From assembly GCA_051745935.1 (NCBI GenBank), contig JBNJEM010000268.1, positions 1-9,966 of the forward strand: a DNA stretch of 9,966 bases, given 5' to 3'. Position 1 is the first letter of the stretch. The number at the start of each line of letters is the position of its first letter. Under the pieces are notes generated by a model that searched no databases, was not told where the DNA came from, and saw only the letters and a list, made by a program, of their open reading frames with translations. This document shows, piece by piece, positions 1-7,903 of the stretch. The stretch comes from JBNJEM01 sp051745935 (GTDB taxonomy: Bacteria; Planctomycetota; Planctomycetia; Pirellulales; Pirellulaceae). Position numbers and translations under genes: made by a program.

Positions 1-61
1 AGAGGCTCTGAAAGCCGAACCGGTGCCGACAGCGGGCCCGGTGGGGTGGCGCGGCATCCGT

Positions 62-80
62 CTCGGGATGGAATCCCGAG
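62..80 (+). repeat. palindromic repeat, copy 1 (variant stem)
   Basis: A perfect 8-bp inverted repeat around a GGA loop: CTCGGGAT at 62-69, loop 70-72, ATCCCGAG at 73-80, followed by CTAC. It matches the copies at 5228 and 5275 except that the innermost stem pair is T-A instead of C-G, so pairing is kept although the bases changed. A further CCCGAGCCACG half-unit follows at about 92-102. It lies some 130 bases before the TPR gene. No function can be assigned from sequence. Confidence 0.8.
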
Positions 81-211
81 CTACTTACGATCCCGAGCCA
101 CGGGGGGCTCGTTCAACCCTGGCTAGATCGGCGAGACGCGTATAGACTGACGGACGGGAACATTGATGCGGACCCTTCATCTTTTTGCTGCAGACTTAAG
201 AGGCTAACGAC

Positions 212-3200
212 GTGCGACAATTCAACTTGCGATTGATCCTCTGGCTGGCTGGAATCTTCGTGGTCACCGCCGTGTCCATCCACCTTCTGCATGGCTATCA
301 GGTCCGCCAGAATAAGGGAGCCTTCCTGGACATGGCCCGGCAGACCGAAGCGTCATTCCGGGAAATGGTCGAAAACCAGTCGGGAACTCCAACAGAGCTC
401 CAGGAGGCCGCGAAACAGACGGTCACGTTCTATCGACGCTACCTGGGACTGGCCCCCGAGGACCTCGGCGTGCGGATCGAATACGCCAAATTCCTGCTTG
501 ATATCGGCGATTTCCGCAGCGCCTACGCGCAGCACGAGCGGATTCTCAGACAAACCGTCACCGACGATCCCGAGCTGAAAGCCAAACAAGAGGAAGCACG
601 CAGAAACCACATCCAGTTGGCCAGATTGTCTCAAGAGTATTCCGACGCCATCTACCACGTCAACCAATTGCTCGAAACCCACGAAAACGATCCTTCGTTG
701 TTGGAACAACGCGGGCTGCTTTACATGCAACGGGAACCGACGAGGAACAACACCGATACCGCTCGCGCCTCGTTCAACCTGGCGATCCAGCACGCGCCGG
801 ATCAGCTGTCCGCCTACACCCATCTGGCACGGCTTAAAGTAGACCGGGATGAGGACCCTCAAGGGGCCACCGACACGATCAACGCGATGGTCGAGGCGAA
901 CCCCGAAAACGCGGAGGCTTATGTCCGCCGGGCCCAATTCATCCTCCGCCATGACGATCCATCCGACTGGGTCATCAGTCAACGAGACGACGCGGCCAAA
1001 AAGGCCACCGCCCCCGGTAGCGTCTCGGCCAACTGGTTAAACAGAGAGCGGCGGAAACGGGTCCAGCGGGCCGTGGACGATTGCCAACAGGCACTCGAGC
1101 TGGCCCCCGAGTACCCGGCCGCCCTCGATGTGCTCGCCGTCTGCCACCAGCGGCTCAGCGGCCTGATCGACTCACCGGACGAACAAGATGAAAAAATGGC
1201 GGCTCATGAGAAAGCGCTGGAATTGACCAAACGGCTCGTGGCACTGACTCAAGACAATCCCCAGCCGCAGCTCTATCTGCGCTGGTCCAACCTGGAATTG
1301 AGCAGCGGGAGCAGCAGCGATGCATCGTCGCCTCAAAAACTAGATGCCGCCATCGCGGCGATCCGCGAGGGGATTGACGCGGTGCCGTCGACGAAAAACG
1401 CCGATTTGCGATTCCGGCTCGCCGAACTGCTCTTAAACGATCCATCACGCCGCGAAGAAGCCGTGGAAGTGATCAGCCAGCTGGAAACCGATCGCTCGGC
1501 GGAAGACCCACGGGTCGCCTATCTGCAAGCCCGCCACGCGGTGCTTCAGCAGAAGTGGCTGGCCGCCGCCGAAATGCTGGAGTCGAATCGGGACCAACTT
1601 CAAGACTACTCGGGGATGTTTCTGAGCGACGTGGATCTGCTGCTCGGGGAATGCTACAAGCAGCTGGGGTACGACGACCAGTATTTGGCGGCCGCCCAGC
1701 GCGCCGCGCAGCGGAACCCGCTCAACATGAAAGCCCAGCTGAACCTGGCTCGGGCTTACGTCGCCGTGAACCAGCTCACTCAAGCCATGGAACAGTACCA
1801 GATTCTGGTCAGACCGCTTCAAAGCAAAGAGCCTGGCTCGCCGCTGCAAGCCGATGAGCAAGCGGCCTATAAGGAATACGTTTCACTGCTGCTAACCCGC
1901 ACGTACCGCCAGAGCCCGGATAAGCGAGATTGGGGCCCCGTGACAGCGGCCCTCAAGGACCTCGCTCAAAAGACGCCCCAGGGGGACCCGTGGATCACGC
2001 TCATGCGAGCCGAAGTGTTGATCTCCACGGACCAACTTCCCAAGGCGGAAGAGGAACTACTCGCCGCTCGCGATCAACACCCCAACCAGCTTAGCATCTG
2101 GAGGGGGCTGGTCCTGGTCGCTCAGCGCGAAGGCGATGCGAACAAGACCAAGCAACGGCTCCAAGAGTTGGAGGATAAGTTCGGCGACTCCGTTACCGTG
2201 CGAACCCTGAAGGCGGAAATCATCGCCAAGGCACGGCCGGAAGACGCGGTCAGCCAACTCGCTGAACTCACCACCGACCTGGACGACTTCTCCCAGGCCG
2301 GGCGAGCTGAACTGTATTGGCAGCTGGCCCGAACCTGCTTCTCGCTCTCCGCCTTCAATCGAGGACTCCAATTCGCTCAGCAAGCGGCCGAATTGGCCCC
2401 CGGCAATCTTCGGTTGCGCTTGTTCATGCTGAGAATCGCCCGTTTGGCGGTAAACGCCGATGTCGCCGAACAGTTGGCGGAGGAAATCCACGCCATCGAA
2501 TCCGGCCGCCTCGCCGCCGAGGGGGCGTCCGAGCCCGACCAAGCCAAGCCGGACGACATCGCGAAAAAAGACGCCGTCACCCTCTATGCGGAGGCGGCGG
2601 CCCGAGTGACCCGCTACCGAGCTGCTCTGCTGGCGGCCCAAGAAGCCGACCAGGAAAACGAGGACACCGAACGAACGCGCGCCGAAAAGGCGAAGCAGGA
2701 CAACGCTCACTTGCTCGTGGAAGCCAACGATAAGTTGCAGCGGGCCCAGGAGCTCCGGAACAACTGGTCGGACATCCCCGTACTTCAAGGAGTCATCGCC
2801 GACCTGCAAGGCAAACCGAACCAGCAACTCGACTACTTTCGTCACGCGATCGATCTCGGAAGTCGCAATACCAAGGTGGCCTATCACGTGGTTCAAACGT
2901 TGGCCAAGGACGCCACCGAGTCGGGGGCCAAGAGTGAGGAAAAGTGGCTGGAAGCCGACGCCATTATCCGCAAACTGCAAGACGAACAATCCAGTCTGCC
3001 ACTGGAGTTGGGACGCCTGGCGAGCCAGATCAACTACCAGCGCAGAGACTTCGACCGGGCATTGGACCTGGCACTCCCGTTGACCAAAACCGGTGAAGTC
3101 CGGGACCAGCGTTGGGTCGGTCAGGTCGCGATGGCAATGAACCGATACGACGAAGCCCAAACGCACCTCGAGTCCGCCGCCAACGCCTCGCCGGAAGACC

Positions 3201-5050
3201 CGGTTGTGTGGACCATGCTGGTGCGCTGCCTGGTATTGAGCGACCAGCCGGAAGAGGCGGAAGCGACCATGAACGAAGGGCTCAACAAGGTCGCCTCGGA
3301 GTCCCGCCTGGCCGTGCACGTGGAATGCCTGCAGATCATGAACAGACAGGAGGAAGCCGTCGAGTTGGTCCGCGACAGGATCCAGTCGGCGGACGTCTCG
3401 CCGGCCGAACTGCGAACGGCCGCTCGATTCCTCTCGGGCATCCCCTCGGCGCACGAGGACGCCATTCCGATCTTGGAACGATTCGCGAGCGGTGAGTTGA
3501 AAACGGAAACCGACCCGGCCACCACCCGCCAGTGGGCACGTCGCACTCTGGCCCAGGTCATCGGTCAGCGGGATGACGCGTCGTATCTCCGCGCGCTCGA
3601 GCTGCTCAATCAGAACCTGGCCGCCGACCCGGACTCGGTCCCCGACAGGCAGCTGCGAGCCAAACTGCTGTTCGCCGGAGCTCGCACCGAGCCACAGCGC
3701 GACAAAGCCGTCGCCGATCTCTTGAAGCTGGCCCAGAATCCGGCTCGCGGCTTGGATCCCGAATGCCGGTTTCTGCTGGCCCAACACTATTTGAATGAGG
3801 CCAAGCAGGATCAACCGAACTCATCGGAACGTTGGGAACAATACCGCGATCAGATGACCACGCTGCTGGGCGTTTCCGATGGAAATCCCCGTCAAAGAAC
3901 TTACATGGAATCGTACGTCAATGCCCTCTTGGAACGTGGCAACACCTCCATGGCCCACGGAATCGCGCGCACGCTGCGCCGAAAATGGCCCCAACACCTG
4001 ACCAGCTACCTGGCCCTCGCCAAAACAATGCTGGCCGGCACGCGACCCGATGCCCAGGAAGCCCTTCGGACCGTCCAAAGGGCGATCGAGGACCCGGAGG
4101 TCCAGCCGGAAAGCAAGACCGCCAAGTTGCGACAAGCCGCCGTTCGCTTGGGAAGCCTCGCGACTGATCTCCAGGATCGCCTGCAACAACTCGCCGCGGC
4201 ACCCGATGCCAAAAGTGAGGGCCAAGATCAAGGCGCGGTGGCGGCACGAGAGGCTCTGATTGAGGCGGGCATGGAGTCGATGAAAACGGCTTCTCGCCAG
4301 TATTTCGACCAGCTGGCTCAAGAAGACCCAAACGAGCGGCTGGCCAGTGCCCCCTATCTGGCCGCGCAAGGGGAACCCGCTCAAGCCGTGGAACTCGTCC
4401 AGAACCATTGGGACGCGATCCCGCCGCGAAGCTTGGCCCAAACGTGCCGGGCGCTGCTGGACACGCTTCCAACGAACGAGCGGGCCGCCATCGAAGACGT
4501 GCTGCAACAAGCCATCGAAAAACACGAGGGGACCGAAGAGGTGGAGCCGCTGCTCAGCGTACTCGCTCACCACTACATGGATCTCCAACGCTACGACGAA
4601 TCCATCACGCTCTACCAGGCCCTGGTGAAACAAAACCCCGACAATATAGCGGCACTCAACAACCTCGCCCTCCTCATGGCCAGCCAGAATCGGAATCCGC
4701 CCCGGGCGCTCGAGTACGTTGGTCAAGCGGCCGACATCGTGGGAGAGCAACCCTATCTGCTCGACACGCAAGCCACGGTGCTGCTGGCCAACAACCAGCC
4801 GGAAAAGGCGGTGCAAACCATGCAACAGGTCCTGGACCAAAAACCGCCGGACATTGACCAACAACTCACGCCATCCCTGGCCAAACAGTGGGGCACCTAC
4901 CACTTTCACCTGGCCATGGCTTACCAGGCCAACGACCAACCGCGAAAGGCCGCCGAGGAGATGAAAAACGCGGCCGCCCTGGGACTAACCGAGGACGATG
5001 TGTTCGCCCCCGAATTGCCCCGGTACCGGGAACTGCTTTCCAACCAGTAA
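212..5050 (+). CDS. Giant membrane-anchored TPR-repeat protein (1612 aa)
   Basis: The product is an envelope-anchored scaffold or binding protein; no enzymatic domain is visible. Residues about 6-27 form one hydrophobic helix with a basic start (MRQFNLRL), without a lipobox cysteine or clear signal-peptidase site, so a signal anchor with the bulk outside the cytoplasm is most likely. From about residue 70 to the end the protein is almost entirely paired amphipathic helices with TPR spacing. The clearest TPRs are near the C-terminus, about 1455-1545 (RYDESITLYQALVKQNPDN, then a NNLALLMA helix and PEKAVQTMQQVLDQKP). A charged, probably coiled-coil stretch lies near 800-860. The GTG start is supported by AAGAGG at 198-203, eight bases upstream, and by the membrane helix directly after it. 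The next gene follows after about 280 bases of repeats. TPR proteins of this size are common in Planctomycetota; its partner is unknown. A role in secretion or exopolysaccharide assembly is possible, but nothing in the window proves it. Confidence 0.93.
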   Translation: MRQFNLRLILWLAGIFVVTAVSIHLLHGYQVRQNKGAFLDMARQTEASFREMVENQSGTPTELQEAAKQTVTFYRRYLGLAPEDLGVRIEYAKFLLDIGDFRSAYAQHERILRQTVTDDPELKAKQEEARRNHIQLARLSQEYSDAIYHVNQLLETHENDPSLLEQRGLLYMQREPTRNNTDTARASFNLAIQHAPDQLSAYTHLARLKVDRDEDPQGATDTINAMVEANPENAEAYVRRAQFILRHDDPSDWVISQRDDAAKKATAPGSVSANWLNRERRKRVQRAVDDCQQALELAPEYPAALDVLAVCHQRLSGLIDSPDEQDEKMAAHEKALELTKRLVALTQDNPQPQLYLRWSNLELSSGSSSDASSPQKLDAAIAAIREGIDAVPSTKNADLRFRLAELLLNDPSRREEAVEVISQLETDRSAEDPRVAYLQARHAVLQQKWLAAAEMLESNRDQLQDYSGMFLSDVDLLLGECYKQLGYDDQYLAAAQRAAQRNPLNMKAQLNLARAYVAVNQLTQAMEQYQILVRPLQSKEPGSPLQADEQAAYKEYVSLLLTRTYRQSPDKRDWGPVTAALKDLAQKTPQGDPWITLMRAEVLISTDQLPKAEEELLAARDQHPNQLSIWRGLVLVAQREGDANKTKQRLQELEDKFGDSVTVRTLKAEIIAKARPEDAVSQLAELTTDLDDFSQAGRAELYWQLARTCFSLSAFNRGLQFAQQAAELAPGNLRLRLFMLRIARLAVNADVAEQLAEEIHAIESGRLAAEGASEPDQAKPDDIAKKDAVTLYAEAAARVTRYRAALLAAQEADQENEDTERTRAEKAKQDNAHLLVEANDKLQRAQELRNNWSDIPVLQGVIADLQGKPNQQLDYFRHAIDLGSRNTKVAYHVVQTLAKDATESGAKSEEKWLEADAIIRKLQDEQSSLPLELGRLASQINYQRRDFDRALDLALPLTKTGEVRDQRWVGQVAMAMNRYDEAQTHLESAANASPEDPVVWTMLVRCLVLSDQPEEAEATMNEGLNKVASESRLAVHVECLQIMNRQEEAVELVRDRIQSADVSPAELRTAARFLSGIPSAHEDAIPILERFASGELKTETDPATTRQWARRTLAQVIGQRDDASYLRALELLNQNLAADPDSVPDRQLRAKLLFAGARTEPQRDKAVADLLKLAQNPARGLDPECRFLLAQHYLNEAKQDQPNSSERWEQYRDQMTTLLGVSDGNPRQRTYMESYVNALLERGNTSMAHGIARTLRRKWPQHLTSYLALAKTMLAGTRPDAQEALRTVQRAIEDPEVQPESKTAKLRQAAVRLGSLATDLQDRLQQLAAAPDAKSEGQDQGAVAAREALIEAGMESMKTASRQYFDQLAQEDPNERLASAPYLAAQGEPAQAVELVQNHWDAIPPRSLAQTCRALLDTLPTNERAAIEDVLQQAIEKHEGTEEVEPLLSVLAHHYMDLQRYDESITLYQALVKQNPDNIAALNNLALLMASQNRNPPRALEYVGQAADIVGEQPYLLDTQATVLLANNQPEKAVQTMQQVLDQKPPDIDQQLTPSLAKQWGTYHFHLAMAYQANDQPRKAAEEMKNAAALGLTEDDVFAPELPRYRELLSNQ

Positions 5051-5055
5051 CGTGG

Positions 5056-5074
5056 CTCGGGACTCCGTCCCGAG
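5056..5074 (-). repeat. palindromic repeat, copy 2 (inverted), possible terminator
   Basis: CTCGGGAC-TCC-GTCCCGAG, a perfect 8-bp stem with a 3-base loop. The loop and the flanks (GTGG before, ACGG after) are the reverse complement of the other copies, so the unit is in opposite orientation. It begins five bases after the TAA of the TPR gene. The hairpin could stop or stabilise that transcript, but there is no T-run after it. Confidence 0.75.
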
Positions 5075-5227
5075 ACGGAACAACCTAACGACCTCACCAC
5101 CACGCCGGCACACAATTAACGGATCGCTCGCAATGAACCGAAACCGGAAGCCTCCGGAGCGTGGGGCAAGCCCCTGACGGCGGCACGGATCCCCGGCGCG
5201 GGCTGGGCGAGGCAACCGTGCCCCTGT

Positions 5228-5246
5228 CTCGGGACGGAGTCCCGAG
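5228..5246 (+). repeat. palindromic repeat, copy 3
   Basis: CTCGGGAC-GGA-GTCCCGAG with a perfect 8-bp stem, followed by CTACCGG and a partial unit CCCGAGCTGGGAG. It is identical in stem and loop to copy 4, which begins 47 bases later; both are preceded by GT and followed by CTACC. Confidence 0.85.
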
Positions 5247-5274
5247 CTACCGGCCCGAGCTGGGAGCCAACCGT

Positions 5275-5326
5275 CTCGGGACGGAGTCCCGAGCTACCAG
5301 CCCGAGCTACCAGTCCGAGCCACGAG
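5275..5326 (+). repeat. palindromic repeat, copy 4, with 13-base tandem tail
   Basis: The palindrome occupies 5275-5293. Its 3' half opens a tandem series with a 13-base period: CCCGAGCTACCAG at 5288-5300, an exact second copy at 5301-5313, and a diverged third copy TCCGAGCCACGAG at 5314-5326. The array ends three bases before the ATG at 5330, so the whole translation-initiation region of the next gene consists of repeat DNA. The units are far too short for a CRISPR array and there are no spacers. Confidence 0.85.
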
Positions 5327-5329
5327 CTG

Positions 5330-7258
5330 ATGACCTCAACCGCACCGTTTAAAGGATTGGCGAAAACCTTGCATCGCCCAAATCGTGACCAAGAAGGGTC
5401 CCAAGAGGAGATTCTCAGCCGGCTGATGGGCCGCGAGGAACCGGCGCGTCCGGCGCGGGCGAAGACGCGGTGGGGCGCGGTGCTGGTGCTGGTCGCCGCC
5501 GCCGCGTGGATTCTGTATATCACGCTCTATCCCGTCAGTTCGCTGAGTGTTTGGGAGCTGCAGGATCGATCGCGACTGACGTCGTGGCTGGGCGAGGTCG
5601 CCATGCGCTACGGACTCCATGCGTTTGTCCTGGTGATGCTGGGGGGCGTGTTGTCGAGCCTCTTTGCCGCGCGGCGGCCGGAGCAACCGGAGCAAGCCCA
5701 AGGGGCGGAGACACCGGATGACGTCAATAGTCACGATCCCAACTGGCCGCTCTCTCTACTCGGCCACGCCGTGATCGGACTCGCATTTCTCGCCGTCCTG
5801 GCACTGCTGGCGATCTGGCTTGTGGGTACATTAACCTTCACCTGGGGCCTGCAAATGGCCACGGAGCTGGGCGTGGGGATTCCCGCACTCTTGCTCGGCG
5901 GATGGATCGGGGTCTGGTGGCGACGAACCCGCCGTGGATTGCTCAAGCAAGTAGCCATTGCCACCTTTTGCACGCTGGGACTGGCACTGTGGTTACACGG
6001 CCGTCTGCTTCAATCAGAGCCGTTGCCGTTTGATCCCGTCCCGGTGAGTCTGACCGATAAACGAGACCTGCTGGACCTGGTCAAGCACGAGAGAACAACC
6101 GGCGACGGGCACCGAATCTACCGCCTCTCGCAACACGATCTGAACAAACTCGCCGCCTGGTGGCTGAGTGTCGAATCGGTGGACGGCAAGGCCAAGATGG
6201 TATTTGACACTGACCCCCTCGACCAACAGCTTCTGGCCTCCATCCGTTATCCCTTCCGCTCGCCATCGGAAAGCTTTTTGAATATCCGAGCCCGGGGACA
6301 TTGCGAGGTGCTTGACCAGCAGCTCGACCTGTCGCTAAAGTCCCTGAGGATTGGCAACGTTCAGGTCCCGGGGACCGTTTCCCGCTGGCTCAGCCGGCTC
6401 GCCACCCGTTGGATTTCAAGCGATCGGGACAACATGGATTTGTTCACCGGGGTGGTCTCGGCCACGGTCGACGGGACGGATCTGCAGGTGATTCTTTCCG
6501 AAGATGGGATCCGCGCGCGGCGCATCGCCAAACTGCTTCGACAGATGGGCGACCATCCCGACGTGACCCCAGCGGTGCGAGCGCATCTGAGCGAGTTCGC
6601 CCGAGTGAGCCGGGCGGCGGGCGACCAAGAGCCGCTTTTCGCCCGCCTGGTCCGCGGCGCCTTTCAACGGGCGTTCGAAAACCGCGCGCAACCGGGAAGA
6701 GGGGCGGCCGAAGCGAATCGGGCCGCGATCCTGGCCCTGGGGATCGCCTTGGGACACGTGAATCTGGAACGAGCCGTGGGGGACTGCTGGGTGGATGACG
6801 CGCGATTCCACGTGTACCGCTTGCCGCGGCACAGCACGCTGCGAGGACGTCCCGATTGGGCGAGACATTTTTGGGTCAGCGCCGCCATGACGCTGATCAT
6901 GGGCAACCACGTGAGCGATGCGGCGGGATTGCTCAAGGAAGAACTCGATTCGTTGGAGGGCGGAAGCGGTTTCTCGTTCGGCGACTTGATGGCCGATCAG
7001 GCCGGAACCGAATTCGCCCGCCTGGCCACGAAAGATGATCGCAGCGCGAGGGCCATTCAAGCCTGGATACTCGATGAAACGCACGATTTGAATCATTTGA
7101 TGCCGCCCGCCCAAGACTTGCCCGAAGGGCTGAGCGAAACAGAACTGAAACAACAGTTGGGCGGCGTGAATGGAAAGCCGTACCAGAACCTTATTGAAAA
7201 AATGGACGATCGACTCCAACGGGCGCCCTGGTCTGTGGCCGTGCGGCGGGGACGGTAG
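5330..7258 (+). CDS. Polytopic membrane protein with YpmS/DUF2140-like segment and conserved C-terminal domain (642 aa)
   Basis: Five hydrophobic segments are visible at about residues 48-69, 94-113, 142-169, 180-197 and 208-224; the rest is soluble and probably extracytoplasmic. Residues about 262-360 follow the layout of YpmS/DUF2140-type proteins: an LSQHDLNKLAAWW helix, beta strands, then LRIGNVQVPG and a closing helix. The C-terminal part has a striking motif set: RGRPDWARHFW near 503-513, GLLKEELDSLEGGSGFSFGD near 532-551, and LMADQAGTEFARLA after it. It ends with DLPEGLSETELKQQLGG. From memory, uncharacterised proteobacterial proteins share this pattern (HF, KE..D, GSGFSF.DL.AD..G), and it recalls the YfiM-type KE/D pattern; this was not checked. 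The function is unknown. The ATG at 5330 directly follows repeats and has no good Shine-Dalgarno sequence. ATG 5426 (residue 33), with AAGAGGAG at 5403-5410 but a 15-base spacer, is the alternative start; either keeps all domains. Confidence 0.88.
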   Translation: MTSTAPFKGLAKTLHRPNRDQEGSQEEILSRLMGREEPARPARAKTRWGAVLVLVAAAAWILYITLYPVSSLSVWELQDRSRLTSWLGEVAMRYGLHAFVLVMLGGVLSSLFAARRPEQPEQAQGAETPDDVNSHDPNWPLSLLGHAVIGLAFLAVLALLAIWLVGTLTFTWGLQMATELGVGIPALLLGGWIGVWWRRTRRGLLKQVAIATFCTLGLALWLHGRLLQSEPLPFDPVPVSLTDKRDLLDLVKHERTTGDGHRIYRLSQHDLNKLAAWWLSVESVDGKAKMVFDTDPLDQQLLASIRYPFRSPSESFLNIRARGHCEVLDQQLDLSLKSLRIGNVQVPGTVSRWLSRLATRWISSDRDNMDLFTGVVSATVDGTDLQVILSEDGIRARRIAKLLRQMGDHPDVTPAVRAHLSEFARVSRAAGDQEPLFARLVRGAFQRAFENRAQPGRGAAEANRAAILALGIALGHVNLERAVGDCWVDDARFHVYRLPRHSTLRGRPDWARHFWVSAAMTLIMGNHVSDAAGLLKEELDSLEGGSGFSFGDLMADQAGTEFARLATKDDRSARAIQAWILDETHDLNHLMPPAQDLPEGLSETELKQQLGGVNGKPYQNLIEKMDDRLQRAPWSVAVRRGR

Positions 7259-7358
7259 GAAGGGGACCGTATCGTAGCCCTTGCCCCGGTGGCCAGCGTG
7301 CGGCCGGGCGCGTTGGAGGCGGTGTTCGGTTGGCGACCGCATTGCCGGGCAGCAGGCT

Positions 7359-7388
7359 CTGCCAGGTGGCCTGTTTATACGATATACT
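7359..7388 (+). promoter_or_regulatory. Possible sigma-70-like promoter before the structured region
   Basis: TATACT at 7383-7388 resembles a -10 box. CTGCCA at 7359-7364 matches TTGACA at four of six bases, with an 18-base spacer. Transcription would begin around 7394-7396, which is the 5' foot of the long hairpin at 7393-7461. The local switch to A/T (TTTATACGATATACTAG at 7374-7390) stands out in GC-rich surroundings. This rests on motif resemblance only. Confidence 0.3.
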
Positions 7389-7392
7389 AGAG

Positions 7393-7903
7393 TGAAGGAT
7401 GATGGCGCTGCGGCGGTGTGGCAGTAGCCACCCCACTGCTGAAGCGCCGTCGCCCCCTTCAGTGCCGAAGCATGTTACTCGCTCTGCCCGTGCAGCCGGG
7501 CTGAAGCCTTGGCAACGGCGTGCCGGTGGCATGCAACTTGCACCTGGACAGGTCCCCGACTGTTGCCGCTATTGCGATGGAAGCGGTGCGCTCGCTCCGG
7601 GCGCGCTGGTGGTTACTGGTGATAGCAAGCTTTTTTGGCGCTCGCTCATCCCGTGCCATCCGCCGGGAAGCTGTAGCACTCAACCTCCACTCGCATTGAC
7701 GGTTACCGGTAAGGTTCCAGCTTTTGGGGCGGCCTCACTAGTGCCGGCGCTGTTGTACGTTTACTGATGAGGTCGAAGTTCTTCGCGTCCGCTCAACCCG
7801 TGACCCCCGGCCTTTCCGCCGGTGGTATCCCGGTAGGACCACAACCGTGGGCGGCTACCGCAACCGCATGGCGCCGCAACAAAGAGGGGGCCTCCCCCGT
7901 TTA
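7393..7903 (+). ncRNA. Candidate structured RNA or decayed multicopy element
   Basis: There is no credible protein gene in this gap between the membrane protein and the ACP; what it holds is dense inverted repeats. The main ones are: TGAAGG 7393-7398 with CCTTCA 7456-7461, continuing as 7400-7409 with 7443-7452 (16 pairs, two of them G-U, one bulge), with an inner GTGGC-AGTA-GCCAC at 7418-7431; GGCAAC 7511-7516 with GTTGCC 7562-7567, enclosing the 7-bp hairpin 7518-7534 and ACCT/AGGT at 7542-7553; CGAAG-TT-CTTCG 7774-7785; CCGGC/GCCGG 7807-7822; CGGTAG 7831-7836 with CTACCG 7855-7860, enclosing CCAC/GTGG; and a final GGGGG-CCT-CCCCC. An open frame at 7399-7767 (122 codons) overlaps it, but it has no recognisable domain and starts inside the first hairpin. 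It matches no RNA class I can name: RNase P, tmRNA and group II domain V signatures were not found. A degenerate mobile-element remnant is the main alternative. Confidence 0.33.
7886..7898 (+). terminator. GC hairpin, possible terminator of the upstream RNA
   Basis: GGGGG at 7886-7890, loop CCT, CCCCC at 7894-7898, followed by GTTTATTGTT. The stem is short but all G-C and the following bases are T-rich without a true T-run. It lies at the boundary where GC-rich structured DNA gives way to the A/T-rich ACP gene, 38 bases before the ACP start. Confidence 0.35.

Larger units (their letters stand above)
5051..5329. other. Intergenic gap filled with palindromic repeats
   Basis: This 279-base gap between the two long genes holds three copies of the CTCGGGAC-type palindrome (one inverted, two direct) and a short 13-base tandem array. 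Between them, about 5140-5225 is GC-rich and has small self-complementary stretches such as CTCCGGAG and GGGGCAAGCCCC. Short open frames here are made of repeat sequence and are not credible genes. No sigma-70-like promoter stands out for the downstream gene. Confidence 0.7.

Noticed and set aside
112..146. Promoter for the TPR gene (TTCAAC and TATAGA)
   Set aside because: The spacer of about 24 bases is too long and the -35 match is poor.
2057..3814. 585-codon open frame on the minus strand, with another at 3821-4939
   Set aside because: Shadows of the TPR gene caused by high GC in the third codon position; translations are low-complexity and show no domain, while the + strand protein is coherent throughout.
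5228..5326. CRISPR-like repetition
   Set aside because: Units of 13 or 19 bases, no regular unique spacers and no cas genes.
5161..5352. Short open frame in the repeat gap
   Set aside because: It consists of the palindromic repeat units, with no domain or ribosome-binding site.
212..7258. Exosortase-type protein sorting locus
   Set aside because: TPR proteins do occur at such loci, but no exosortase, PEP-CTERM-like tail or processing motif is seen in the window.
7399..7767. 122-codon open frame with a CCRYCDGSG stretch like a DnaJ zinc-finger repeat
   Set aside because: Only one CxxCxGxG unit, no other domain, the start lies inside a hairpin with the purine run abutting the ATG, and the opposite strand is open as well. 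Kept as part of the structured-region entry and not called as a gene.
7763..7777. CTGATGA...GAA resembling a hammerhead ribozyme core
   Set aside because: There is no stem II between CTGATGA and GAA, GAAA is not followed by a matching stem III, and no cleavage site is placed correctly.
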